Source: Streptomyces katrae
Lineage (GTDB): Bacteria > Actinomycetota > Actinomycetes > Streptomycetales > Streptomycetaceae
NCBI RefSeq assembly: GCF_000966975.1
Contig: NZ_JZWV01000061.1
Span: 1-7,099 of the forward strand
Length of the DNA: 7,099 bases
Reading direction: 5' to 3'
In this document: positions 1 to 6,316 of the stretch, piece by piece
How the letters are laid out: each line of letters starts with the position of its first letter
How positions within the stretch are numbered: the first letter of the stretch is position 1
Translations under genes and position numbers: made by a program
The notes under the pieces: generated by a model
Seen by the model: the letters and a program-made list of their open reading frames with translations, nothing else
What the model was told of the DNA's origin: nothing
Databases searched by the model: none

Positions 1-1
1 C

Positions 2-1576
2 TCGGTCACCGTGAAGATCGTCGGCCGGGCGGCCGACGGCCGTGACGCCGAGTTCAGCGCGTCCGGCAAGACGATCACCTTCCACGGCTTCATGAAGGCC
101 TACGTCGAGGGCGCCGACGACCCGAACGCCGAGCTCGACGACCGCGAGCGCCGGCTGCCGCAGGTCGCCGAGGGCGACGCGCTGACCGCCGAGGAGATCA
201 CCGCCGACGGCCACGCGACCAAGCCCCCGGCCCGCTACACCGAGGCCTCGCTGGTCAAGGAGCTTGAGGAGCGGGAGATCGGCCGCCCGTCGACGTACGC
301 GTCGATCATCGGCACGATCCTCGACCGCGGCTACGTCTTCAAGAAGGGCACGGCGCTCGTCCCCTCCTTCCTGTCCTTCGCCGTCGTGAACCTGCTGGAG
401 ACCCACTTCGGCCGGCTCGTCGACTACGACTTCACCGCGAAGATGGAGGACGACCTCGACCGCATCGCGCGGGGCGAGGCCCAGTCCGTGCCGTGGCTGA
501 AGCGGTTCTACTTCGGCTCCGAGGACGCCTCCGAGGTAGTCCCGGCCGACGGCGACCACCTCGGCGGCCTGAAGGAGCTGGTCACCGACCTCGGCGCGAT
601 CGACGCCCGGGAGATCTCCTCCTTCCCCGTCGGCGAGGGCATCGTGCTGCGCGTCGGCCGCTACGGGCCGTACGTGGAGCGCGGCGAGAAGGACGCGGAG
701 GGCCACCAGCGGGCCGACGTGCCGGACGACCTGGCTCCGGACGAGCTGACGGTCGCCTACGCGGAGGAGCTGTTCGCGAAGCCGAGCGGCGAGTTCGCGC
801 TCGGCGCGGACCCGGTCAGCGGCAACCAGATCGTCGCCAAGGACGGCCGCTACGGGCCGTACGTGACGGAGATCCTGCCCGAGGGCACCTCGAAGACGGG
901 CAAGAACGCGGTCAAGCCGCGGACGGCCTCCCTGTTCAAGAGCATGTCCCTGGACACGGTCACCCTCGACGACGCCCTGCGGCTGATGTCGCTGCCGCGC
1001 GTCGTCGGCACGGACGCGGAGGGCGTGGAGATCACGGCCCAGAACGGCCGCTACGGCCCGTACCTGAAGAAGGGCACGGACTCGCGGTCCCTGGAGACCG
1101 AGGACCAGCTCTTCTCGATCACCCTGGACGAGGCCCTCGCGATCTACGCCCAGCCGAAGGTGCGGGGCCGCGCCGCGGCCAAGCCGCCGCTGAAGGAGCT
1201 GGGCACCGACCCGGTCAGCGAGAAGCCGGTGGTCGTCAAGGACGGCCGCTTCGGGCCCTACGTGACGGACGGCGAGACGAACGCGACGCTGCGGCGGGAC
1301 GACGACGTCGAGACGATCACGCCGGAGCGGGGCTACGAGCTGCTGGCGGAGAAGCGGGCGAAGGGGCCGGCCAAGAAGACGGCGAAGAAGGCCCCGGCGA
1401 AGAAGGCCGCTGCCGCGAAGAAGGCGCCGGCGAAGAAGGCCACGGCGACGGCGGCCAAGAAGACGGCGGCGAAGAAGACGACGACGGCGGCCGCGAAGAA
1501 GGCGACCGCGGCGAAGAAGACGACGACGGCCGCGGCCGCGAAGAAGGCGGCGGCAGCCGCTCCGGCGGACGAGTAG
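2..1576 (+). CDS. topA: DNA topoisomerase I, C-terminal part (5' end outside window)
   Basis: Type IA topoisomerase, which relaxes negative supercoils by cutting one strand. The frame is already open at base 2 and the GTG at 11 is internal, so this is the C-terminal ~524 residues of a gene entering from the left; the catalytic tyrosine lies upstream. The visible part starts in the core: the RYTEASLVKELEE and IGRPSTYASIIGTILDRGYV blocks (about bases 233-333) match the conserved segment of bacterial TopA that follows the active-site domain. Four C-terminal Topo_C-type repeats follow, each with a GR(Y/F)GPY motif, near 656, 845, 1046 and 1242. A Lys/Ala/Thr tail ends the protein. There is no cysteine in the visible part, so the four-cysteine zinc fingers of E. 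coli TopA are absent, as is usual in actinobacteria. The protein ends ADE at a TAG stop, followed by a hairpin. Identification is secure. Confidence 0.97.
   Translation, partial: SVTVKIVGRAADGRDAEFSASGKTITFHGFMKAYVEGADDPNAELDDRERRLPQVAEGDALTAEEITADGHATKPPARYTEASLVKELEEREIGRPSTYASIIGTILDRGYVFKKGTALVPSFLSFAVVNLLETHFGRLVDYDFTAKMEDDLDRIARGEAQSVPWLKRFYFGSEDASEVVPADGDHLGGLKELVTDLGAIDAREISSFPVGEGIVLRVGRYGPYVERGEKDAEGHQRADVPDDLAPDELTVAYAEELFAKPSGEFALGADPVSGNQIVAKDGRYGPYVTEILPEGTSKTGKNAVKPRTASLFKSMSLDTVTLDDALRLMSLPRVVGTDAEGVEITAQNGRYGPYLKKGTDSRSLETEDQLFSITLDEALAIYAQPKVRGRAAAKPPLKELGTDPVSEKPVVVKDGRFGPYVTDGETNATLRRDDDVETITPERGYELLAEKRAKGPAKKTAKKAPAKKAAAAKKAPAKKATATAAKKTAAKKTTTAAAKKATAAKKTTTAAAAKKAAAAAPADE
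1373..1546 (+). repeat. Lysine-dyad tail of TopA (coding repeat)
   Basis: This part of topA encodes ten Lys-Lys dyads separated by 2-6 residues of Ala, Thr or Pro. All the dyad lysines are AAG, giving a degenerate AAGAAG repeat in the DNA. Tails of this kind are known in Streptomyces TopA, where they stabilise the enzyme on DNA and raise processivity. The irregular spacing suggests growth and shrinkage by slippage that keeps frame. Confidence 0.9.
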
Positions 1577-1581
1577 GAGAC

Positions 1582-1600
1582 CCGGGGGCTCCGCCCCCGG
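1582..1600 (+). terminator. GC hairpin after topA, probable terminator
   Basis: A perfect 8-bp stem, CCGGGGGC (1582-1589) and GCCCCCGG (1593-1600), with a TCC loop begins 6 bases after the topA stop. No U tract follows; the next bases are ACCCTCCCCC. Streptomyces terminators often lack a U tract, and this GGGGCTCCGCCCC-type palindrome is very common between Streptomyces genes. It probably separates topA from the next gene, but it may also be a dispersed palindromic element. Confidence 0.7.
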
Positions 1601-1669
1601 ACCCTCCCCCAGCGAGGGCCCGGGCGGAGACCCCGGTGCCGGAAGGTGGGTGCGGGGTCACACCGGGCC

Positions 1670-1678
1670 CTGTCCACA
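1670..1678 (+). promoter_or_regulatory. Candidate DnaA box upstream of the tmk fusion gene
   Basis: CTGTCCACA differs at one position from the preferred Streptomyces DnaA box TTGTCCACA, and C is tolerated at that first position. It sits 41-49 bases before the ATG, next to the expected -35 zone, between a topoisomerase gene and a nucleotide-kinase gene. It is also the core of a small dyad (CCTGT, 2 nt, ACAGG). It is a single box, so binding is an inference. Confidence 0.4.
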
Positions 1679-1682
1679 GGCC

Positions 1683-1718
1683 ACGGCAACGGCCCAGCGC
1701 AGCGGATAGGCTGGGCGG
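1683..1718 (+). promoter_or_regulatory. Promoter of the tmk fusion gene, leaderless type
   Basis: TAGGCT at 1707-1712 fits the actinobacterial -10 pattern TANNNT and is followed by exactly 6 bases before the ATG at 1719. This puts the expected transcription start on the A of the start codon. No Shine-Dalgarno is visible, as expected for a leaderless mRNA. The -35 region is weak; ACGGCA at 1683-1688 with an 18-bp spacer is the best I can offer. A 7-bp inverted repeat, GCCCAGC (1692-1698) and GCTGGGC (1710-1716), flanks and overlaps the -10. Confidence 0.6.
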
Positions 1719-4700
1719 ATGACGCGAGCCGAGCAGCCGACGGTCGTGACCGCCTCCGAGAACCCCGCCTACGACGAAGCCCTGGCCGCGGACTCCCGCG
1801 AGCGAGCGGTGCGCGCCCTGCTGCGCACGCCCGGGCTGCGCCGGCTGTGGGGCGCCCAGCTGGTGAGCGGCATCGGTGATGCCCTCGCCCTGCTGGTCCT
1901 CGTCCTGCTGACCCTCCAGGCGACCGTCACGACCGCCACCGGCGGCCTCTTCGGCACCGGCTACCGGGGGGCCGCCTTCTCCGTGGCCGCCGTCTTCGCG
2001 GTGCGCTTCCTCGCCACCGTCCTGTTCGGCGCGGTCCTGCTCGGCCCGCTGGCCCGGCTCACCGCCCCCGGCGGCAAGCTGGACCGCCGCTGGACGATGG
2101 CCGGCGCCGACGGGCTGCGGATCGTGCTGTTCGTGGTCGCCCCGCTCTGGCTCGACTGGATCCCGGCGCACGCCACGGTCGCCCTGCTGGCCACCGTCTT
2201 CGTCTCGGGCGCCGCCGAGCGGGTGTGGACCCTGGCCAAGGAGAGCGCCGCGCCCGGGCTGCTGCCCGCGCCGCCGCCGGAGGGGGCGACGGTGCGCCCG
2301 CTCCCGGACCACCTCGACGCCCTGCGCCGCCTCAGCCTGCGCACCGCCTTCGCGGCGATGCCCGTCGCGGCCGCCGCCCTGCTCGTCGCGACCCTGGTCG
2401 GGCGGGCGCTGGGCCTGGCCGTGGACTGGTTCGCCGCGAACCCGTCGGCACTGGGCTCGTACGTCGCCGCCGGCCTGTTCGCCGCGTCCGTCTCGCTGCT
2501 GCTCCCGCTGACACTGCCCGCCGTGAAGACCCCCAGGCCGCGTTCCCCGCTCGAGGGACTGCGCACCCCCCGCGCGGGCGACCGGGCCGAGAAGGGCCGT
2601 ACGGGCTCGATCCGGCTGCTCGTGCTCGCCTGCGCCGCCGTCGCCGGAGCCGTGGCCTGCGCCGCCTCCGTCGCCGTCCTGCACGCCTTCGACCTGGGCG
2701 GCGGGCCCTCCACGTACGCCCTGATGGTGCTCGCCCTCGTCGGCGGCACCGCCGCCGGGATCCGCGCCACCCAGGCCGGGAAGGTACTGCCGGGGCTCTC
2801 CCGGCGCCGGCTGCTGGCGCTGGCCATGGCCGTCGCCGGGCTGGCGCTGCTGCTGACCGGGCTGGTCCGGGACACGGCGACCGTACTGTTCCTGGCACTG
2901 CTCGCGGGCACCGCCGCCGGTGTCGCCGCCAACACCGGTCACACCCTGCTCGACCAGGAGACCGAGGAGTTCCGCCGCGCCCGGGTCACCGCGCACCTGC
3001 AGGCCGTGGTCCGGGTGGCCGTGGCCCTCGGGGCGGTGGCCGCGCCGCTGCTGGCCGGCCTCATCGGCCCGCACCGGCTCGACGCCGGCCGGATCGTCCT
3101 CGCGCACGGCGGCGCCGCCTACATCCTGATGCTGGTCGGCGCCCTGCTGCTGCCCGCCGCCGTGGTGGTCCTCGCCCGGGCCGACGACCGCCGCGGCGTA
3201 CCGCTGCGCCGCGACCTGCGCGAGGCGCTGCGCGGCGGGGAGCCCGTACAGGCCCCGTCCGCGACCGGGTTCTTCATCGCCCTGGAGGGCGGCGACGGCG
3301 CCGGCAAGTCCACCCAGGTCGAGGCGCTGGCCGACTGGATACGGGGCAAGGGCCACGAGGTCGTCGTGACCCGGGAGCCGGGCGCCACCCCGGTCGGCAA
3401 GCGGCTGCGTTCGATCCTGCTGGACGTCTCCTCCGCCGGGCTGTCGAACCGCGCCGAGGCGCTGCTGTACGCCGCCGACCGCGCGGAGCACGTCGACACG
3501 GTGGTCAGGCCCGCCCTGGAGCGCGGCGCGGTGGTCATCTCCGACCGCTACATCGACTCCTCGGTCGCCTACCAGGGCGCCGGCCGCGACCTCTCCCCGA
3601 CCGAGATCGCCCGGATCTCCCGCTGGGCCACGGACGGCCTGGTCCCGAACCTGACCGTGCTGCTCGACGTCTCCCCGGAGACCGCGCGGGAGCGGTTCAC
3701 CGAGGCGCCCGACCGGCTGGAGTCGGAGCCGACCGAGTTCCACCAGCGGGTGCGGGCCGGCTTCCTGACGCTCGCCGCCGCCGACCCCGGGCGCTACCTG
3801 GTGGTCGACGCCGGCCAGGACCCCGGCTCCGTGACCACCGTCGTGCGCCACCGGCTGGACCGGATGCTCCCGCTGTCCGAGGCCGAGGTGGCCGCGCAGC
3901 TGGAGGCCCGCCGGCTCGCCGAGGAGGAGGCGCGCCGCAAGGCCGAGGAGGAGGCCGCGCGCCGGGCGGAGGAGGCCCGGCTGAAGGCCGAGGAGGAGGC
4001 CCGCCTGGCCCGCGAGGCCGAGGAGGCCCGGCTCAGGGCCGAGCGGGAGGCGGAAGCGGCCCGGGTCAAGGCCGAGCAGGAGGCGGAAGCGGCCCGGGTC
4101 AAGGCCGAGCGCGAGGCCGCCGAGGCGCGCCGGCTGGCCCAGGAGGAGGCCGCGCGCCGGGCGGAGGAAGCCCGGCTGAAGGCCGAGGAGGAGCGGCGAA
4201 GGGCCGAGGAGGAGGCCCGGGTACGGGCCGAGGCCGAGCGGCTGCGCGCCGAGGCCGAGGAGCGGGCCCGCGCCGCCGAGCAGGAGCGGATCCGGCTCCA
4301 GGAGGCGGAGGAGGCCCGGCTGCGCGCCGAGGCCGAGGAGCGCCGGCTGGAGAAGCAGCGGCGGGCCGAGGAGGCGCTGCTGCGGGCGGAGGAGGCGCGC
4401 AAGCTGGCGGAGGCCTCGGCCGCCGCCGCGGCCGCCGCGGAGGCGAAGGCAGCCGGGGCGCCGGCGCCCAAGGTCGTCATGAGCAAGGAACCGCTCCCCG
4501 CGGACCAGGCCGTCACGGTCGAGACGCCGATGGTGAGCCGCGTCGTCCGGCCCGACGACGTGACGCAGACCGTCCCCGTGCCCAAGATCGACCCGTCCGG
4601 CGCGCGCCCCTCGGACGAGACGGCGGTCCTGCCCGCCGTACGGCCCGACGGCCCGGCCCCGGCCGCCCAGGGCGGCCGGACGCGGCCGGCGGAGCGTCCG

Positions 4701-4796
4701 ACGGCCCCGCACACCCAGGAACGGCCCCGCACACCCAGGAGGCCCCGGCCGACCGGGTGCCGCCGGGGATCTTCCGGGACTCGGCGAACGACGTGA
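1719..4796 (+). CDS. tmk: Major-facilitator / dTMP kinase fusion with coiled coil; C-terminus frameshifted
   Basis: The kinase phosphorylates dTMP to dTDP with ATP for dTTP synthesis. Residues ~45-487 hold twelve hydrophobic segments with a major-facilitator look, so both ends should be cytoplasmic. The complete kinase spans ~518-720: P-loop GGDGAGKS (524-531), REPG (552-555), SDRYIDSSVAYQGAGR around D609, and a LID stretch near 659-672. Residues ~727-900 are an Ala/Glu/Arg coiled coil, then an Ala-rich linker and a polar tail. I know this fusion from Streptomyces, where it is annotated as an integral membrane protein with kinase activity; the transported substrate is unknown. ATG 1719 is chosen because a -10 hexamer lies 6 nt upstream and no ribosome site is seen. 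As read, the protein is 1025 aa. The 20-bp duplication at 4701-4740 replaces the expected last 81 residues by 24 unrelated Arg/Pro-rich ones; with one copy removed the protein would be 1082 aa, ending at 4987. The kinase itself is intact. Confidence 0.93.
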   Translation: MTRAEQPTVVTASENPAYDEALAADSRERAVRALLRTPGLRRLWGAQLVSGIGDALALLVLVLLTLQATVTTATGGLFGTGYRGAAFSVAAVFAVRFLATVLFGAVLLGPLARLTAPGGKLDRRWTMAGADGLRIVLFVVAPLWLDWIPAHATVALLATVFVSGAAERVWTLAKESAAPGLLPAPPPEGATVRPLPDHLDALRRLSLRTAFAAMPVAAAALLVATLVGRALGLAVDWFAANPSALGSYVAAGLFAASVSLLLPLTLPAVKTPRPRSPLEGLRTPRAGDRAEKGRTGSIRLLVLACAAVAGAVACAASVAVLHAFDLGGGPSTYALMVLALVGGTAAGIRATQAGKVLPGLSRRRLLALAMAVAGLALLLTGLVRDTATVLFLALLAGTAAGVAANTGHTLLDQETEEFRRARVTAHLQAVVRVAVALGAVAAPLLAGLIGPHRLDAGRIVLAHGGAAYILMLVGALLLPAAVVVLARADDRRGVPLRRDLREALRGGEPVQAPSATGFFIALEGGDGAGKSTQVEALADWIRGKGHEVVVTREPGATPVGKRLRSILLDVSSAGLSNRAEALLYAADRAEHVDTVVRPALERGAVVISDRYIDSSVAYQGAGRDLSPTEIARISRWATDGLVPNLTVLLDVSPETARERFTEAPDRLESEPTEFHQRVRAGFLTLAAADPGRYLVVDAGQDPGSVTTVVRHRLDRMLPLSEAEVAAQLEARRLAEEEARRKAEEEAARRAEEARLKAEEEARLAREAEEARLRAEREAEAARVKAEQEAEAARVKAEREAAEARRLAQEEAARRAEEARLKAEEERRRAEEEARVRAEAERLRAEAEERARAAEQERIRLQEAEEARLRAEAEERRLEKQRRAEEALLRAEEARKLAEASAAAAAAAEAKAAGAPAPKVVMSKEPLPADQAVTVETPMVSRVVRPDDVTQTVPVPKIDPSGARPSDETAVLPAVRPDGPAPAAQGGRTRPAERPTAPHTQERPRTPRRPRPTGCRRGSSGTRRTT
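3946..4193 (+). repeat. Long direct repeat inside the coiled-coil coding region
   Basis: Bases 3946-3998 and 4141-4193 are the same 53-bp sequence with one difference (GGAGG against GGAAG), 195 bp apart, which is 65 codons. Both copies encode EEAARRAEEARLKAEEE. Recombination between them would keep frame and change the coiled coil by 65 residues. Confidence 0.85.
4046..4110 (+). repeat. 33-bp tandem repeat encoding an 11-residue coiled-coil unit
   Basis: Two tandem copies with a 33-bp period match over 32 bases (4046-4077 and 4079-4110), giving EAEAARVKAE(Q/R) twice. The 11-residue period is a hendecad, known from straight or gently right-handed coiled coils. Nearby, more diverged units continue the pattern. 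Confidence 0.85.
4701..4740 (+). repeat. Perfect 20-bp tandem duplication causing a frameshift in the tmk fusion gene
   Basis: Bases 4701-4720 and 4721-4740 are identical, with no spacer. Twenty is not a multiple of three. Before the duplication the coding frame is that of 1719; after it, the family-like C-terminus lies in the frame that one 20-bp copy fewer would restore. With a single copy the reading is TAPHTQEAPADRVPPGIFRDSANDV without a break. This is either a slippage mutation or a sequence/assembly error. Confidence 0.93.
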
Positions 4797-4987
4797 CCCG
4801 CGAGCTCCCCGTCTTCGACGAGGACGGCCGGCCGCGCAGGAGCCCGTCCGAGTGGGCCGAGGCCACGCCGATGGACGACCTGCCGACCCTGGCGGACGAA
4901 CTGCTCGGACCCCGCCCGGACGACCGGGACCACCGCGACGACCGCGGCGACGAGGACGGCCGGGGCGGACGGCGCCGCCGCCGCTGA
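4741..4987 (+). pseudogene. tmk: Displaced C-terminal tail of the tmk fusion protein
   Basis: This is the last part of the gene that starts at 1719, now in another frame. It reads APADRVPPGIFRDSANDV, then TRELPVFDEDGRPRRSPSEW and DDLPTLADELLGPR, and ends in an Asp/Arg/Gly-rich stretch with five terminal arginines and a TGA at 4985-4987. It looks like real protein: it has ordered acidic and hydrophobic blocks, and from memory it resembles the end of Streptomyces homologues. It has no start codon or ribosome site of its own that I would trust. The role of the tail is unknown; the basic end might contact nucleic acid or lipid (inference). Confidence 0.8.
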
Positions 4988-5022
4988 CCGGCTGGGCGGG
5001 CGCTCCCCTGCCCGGGGACGGA

Positions 5023-5045
5023 TTGTCGGTGGCGCGCGCCACAAT
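5023..5045 (+). promoter_or_regulatory. RecA-independent DNA-damage (PafBC-type) promoter of holB
   Basis: TTGTCGGTG (5023-5031), 8 bases, then CACAAT (5040-5045). The actinobacterial RecA-NDp promoter recognised with PafBC has the consensus TTGTCRGTG, 8 nt, TANNNT. The upstream element and spacing match exactly; the -10 has C for the first T. The start would fall near 5052, leaving a leader of about 45 nt that holds the holB Shine-Dalgarno. A 14-bp perfect palindrome, GTGGCGCGCGCCAC (5029-5042), overlaps the promoter. Confidence 0.65.
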
Positions 5046-5079
5046 GTGAGCAGACGGGTGCGGAGCATCCACGGACGGT

Positions 5080-5090
5080 GAAAGGCGGTG
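5080..5090 (+). promoter_or_regulatory. Strong ribosome binding site that fixes the holB start
   Basis: GAAAGGCGGTG differs by one base from the full anti-Shine-Dalgarno complement GAAAGGAGGTG. It lies 6 nt before the ATG at 5097. The alternative GTG start at 5088 lies inside this site, so it is not the start. Confidence 0.8.
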
Positions 5091-5096
5091 GGCGGG

Positions 5097-5843
5097 ATGC
5101 CCGTGTGGGACGACCTGGTGGGACAGGAGCGCGTGCACGCGCAGCTGGCCGCCGCCGCCCGCGACGCCGACGCCCTGGTCACGGCCGCCGCTGAGGGCGA
5201 ACCGCTGCCGCCCGGCTCCAAGATGACCCACGCCTGGCTCTTCACCGGCCCGCCCGGCTCCGGGCGGGCCACCGCCGCCCGGGCCTTCGCGGCGGCCCTG
5301 CAGTGCGTCAGCCCCGACCGCGCCCTCGGCGGGGAACCGGGCTGCGGGTTCTGCGACGGCTGCCACACCACCTTGGCGGGGACCCATGCCGACGTGGAGG
5401 TCGTCCGCACCGATCTCCTGTCGATCGGTGTGAAGGAGACCCGCGACCTGGTCCGCCGCGCCCAGCTCTCCCCGGCCGTGGGCCGCTGGCAGGTCATCGT
5501 CCTGGAGGACGCCGACCGCCTCACCGAGGGCGCGGGCAACGTCCTGCTGAAGGCCGTGGAGGAGCCCGCCCCGCGCACGGTGTGGCTGCTGTGCGCGCCC
5601 TCCCTGGAGGACGTGCTGCCCACCATCCGCTCCCGCTGCCGCCACCTGACCCTGACCACCCCGTCCGTGGCGGCGGTGGCCGAGGTGCTCGTGCGGCGCG
5701 ACGGCGTGGAGCCGGCCGGCTGCCCCTGCGGGTGGACGACGTGGGCGGCTGCCTCAAGGCCGCCCAGGAACTCGTCGACGCCGCCGCGGAGGACGCCAAG
5801 CAGGTCGCCGAGGAGGTCGACGCGAAGGAGACCGAGGAGCTGA
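5097..5843 (+). CDS. holB: DNA polymerase III subunit delta', N-terminal part, broken by an out-of-frame deletion
   Basis: The delta' subunit of the clamp loader, which helps load the sliding clamp onto primed DNA. From ATG 5097 the protein reads MPVWDDLVGQERV. Residues 51-57, GPPGSGR, are a degenerate Walker A with Arg in place of Lys, as expected of a delta' that does not hydrolyse ATP. Cys 70, 83, 86 and 89 form the clamp-loader zinc module. VIVLEDADRLTEGAGN (133-148) is the Walker B-like region and IRSRCR (177-182) carries the SRC motif. The frame is good to about residue 207 (VRRDGVEPA), then reads WTTWAAASRPPRNSS-type junk to a TGA at 5843. The family sequence resumes in another frame from about 5717. 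Family proteins are about 400 aa; the two parts here sum to about 370, so roughly 30-40 residues are missing. As read, the product lacks the rest of the AAA+ module and the collar domain and should not work. Confidence 0.9.
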   Translation: MPVWDDLVGQERVHAQLAAAARDADALVTAAAEGEPLPPGSKMTHAWLFTGPPGSGRATAARAFAAALQCVSPDRALGGEPGCGFCDGCHTTLAGTHADVEVVRTDLLSIGVKETRDLVRRAQLSPAVGRWQVIVLEDADRLTEGAGNVLLKAVEEPAPRTVWLLCAPSLEDVLPTIRSRCRHLTLTTPSVAAVAEVLVRRDGVEPAGCPCGWTTWAAASRPPRNSSTPPRRTPSRSPRRSTRRRPRS

Positions 5844-6208
5844 GGGCCGCGCTCGGCGCCGGAGCGGGCGCCGGGGGCCGGCTGCCGCGCGGTACGGCCG
5901 GGGTGATGAAGGAGCTGGAGGACCGCCAGAAGCGCCGGCGCACCCGCACCCAGCGCGACAGCCTCGACCTCGCCCTCACCGACCTGACGGGCTTCTACCG
6001 GGACGTCCTGGCCCTCCAGCTCGGCTCGGCCCTGGCCATCGCCAACGAGGACATACGCCCGGACCTGGACCGGATCGCCCGTGCCTCGGGCCCCGAGCGG
6101 ACCCTGCGGCGCATCGAGGCGATCATCGCCTGCCGTGAGGCCCTCGACCGGAACGTGGCCCCGCTCCTGGCGGTGGAGGCCATGACGATGGCCCTCCGCG
6201 CCGGCTGA
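5717..6208 (+). pseudogene. holB: Displaced C-terminal part of delta' (same gene as 5097-5843)
   Basis: This stretch gives 163 residues starting RLPLRVDDVGGCLKAAQEL and ending LAVEAMTMALRAG at TGA 6206-6208. It has the helical, charged make-up of the delta' C-terminal collar domain, including KELEDRQKRRRTRTQRDSL and ALTDLTGFYRDVLALQLGS. It has no plausible start or ribosome site. Joined to the upstream part it lacks the segment that in homologues carries a GHIGRARRLA-like motif (sensor-2 region, from memory). The frame arithmetic requires a loss of 3n+1 bases at a junction inside 5711-5722, where GCCGGCCGGC offers a short repeat that could promote deletion or misassembly. Confidence 0.85.
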
Positions 6209-6260
6209 CGGGTTCACCCGTACGAGCGGTCCCGGGCCGCGCGCGGGGAAACCGTACGGT
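6208..6260 (+). terminator. Structured region after holB, possible terminator
   Basis: A small hairpin, ACGGG (6208-6212), TTCA loop, CCCGT (6217-6221), overlaps the stop codon. A larger alternative pairs CCGTACG (6218-6224) with CGTACGG (6253-6259) around the palindrome CCGCGCGCGG (6237-6246). No U tract is present. It may end holB transcription ahead of the next promoter. Confidence 0.35.
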
Positions 6261-6316
6261 CGCCGGGGGGACGGCCCCGTGCCCGGTCGGCGGGCGCCCG
6301 GCCGGGCGGCGGCCGA

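Noticed and set aside
11..13. GTG at 11 as a gene start
   Set aside because: The frame is open to the window edge and the sequence starts in the middle of the TopA core, so this is an internal valine.
2225..4740. Frame-2 open reading over the transporter and kinase
   Set aside because: Only its end (4741-4987) resembles protein; before that it is Arg/Gly/Pro-rich shadow of the real frame.
4721..4740. Programmed -1 frameshifting to reach the tmk tail
   Set aside because: A -1 shift would reach the right frame, but there is no XXXYYYZ slippery heptamer, and the exact duplication explains the frame change more simply.
5004..5018. Hairpin TCCCC / GGGGA as terminator of tmk
   Set aside because: A 5-bp stem without a U tract is too weak to call in DNA this GC-rich.
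5088..5096. GTG at 5088 as holB start
   Set aside because: It lies inside the Shine-Dalgarno GAAAGGCGGTG; ATG 5097 is 6 nt downstream and gives the family-like MPVWDDLVGQ start.
1317..5645. A 1442-codon open frame on the minus strand across topA, tmk and holB
   Set aside because: Very GC-rich genes leave few stops in the antisense frames. Its translation is low-complexity Gly/Ala/Arg/Gln sequence without recognisable domains, and the plus strand is filled with clear genes.
3794..6217. An 807-codon minus-strand open frame
   Set aside because: It is the antisense shadow of holB and the coiled coil; the Ser/Ala/Arg-rich runs mirror the repeated Glu/Ala/Arg codons on the plus strand.
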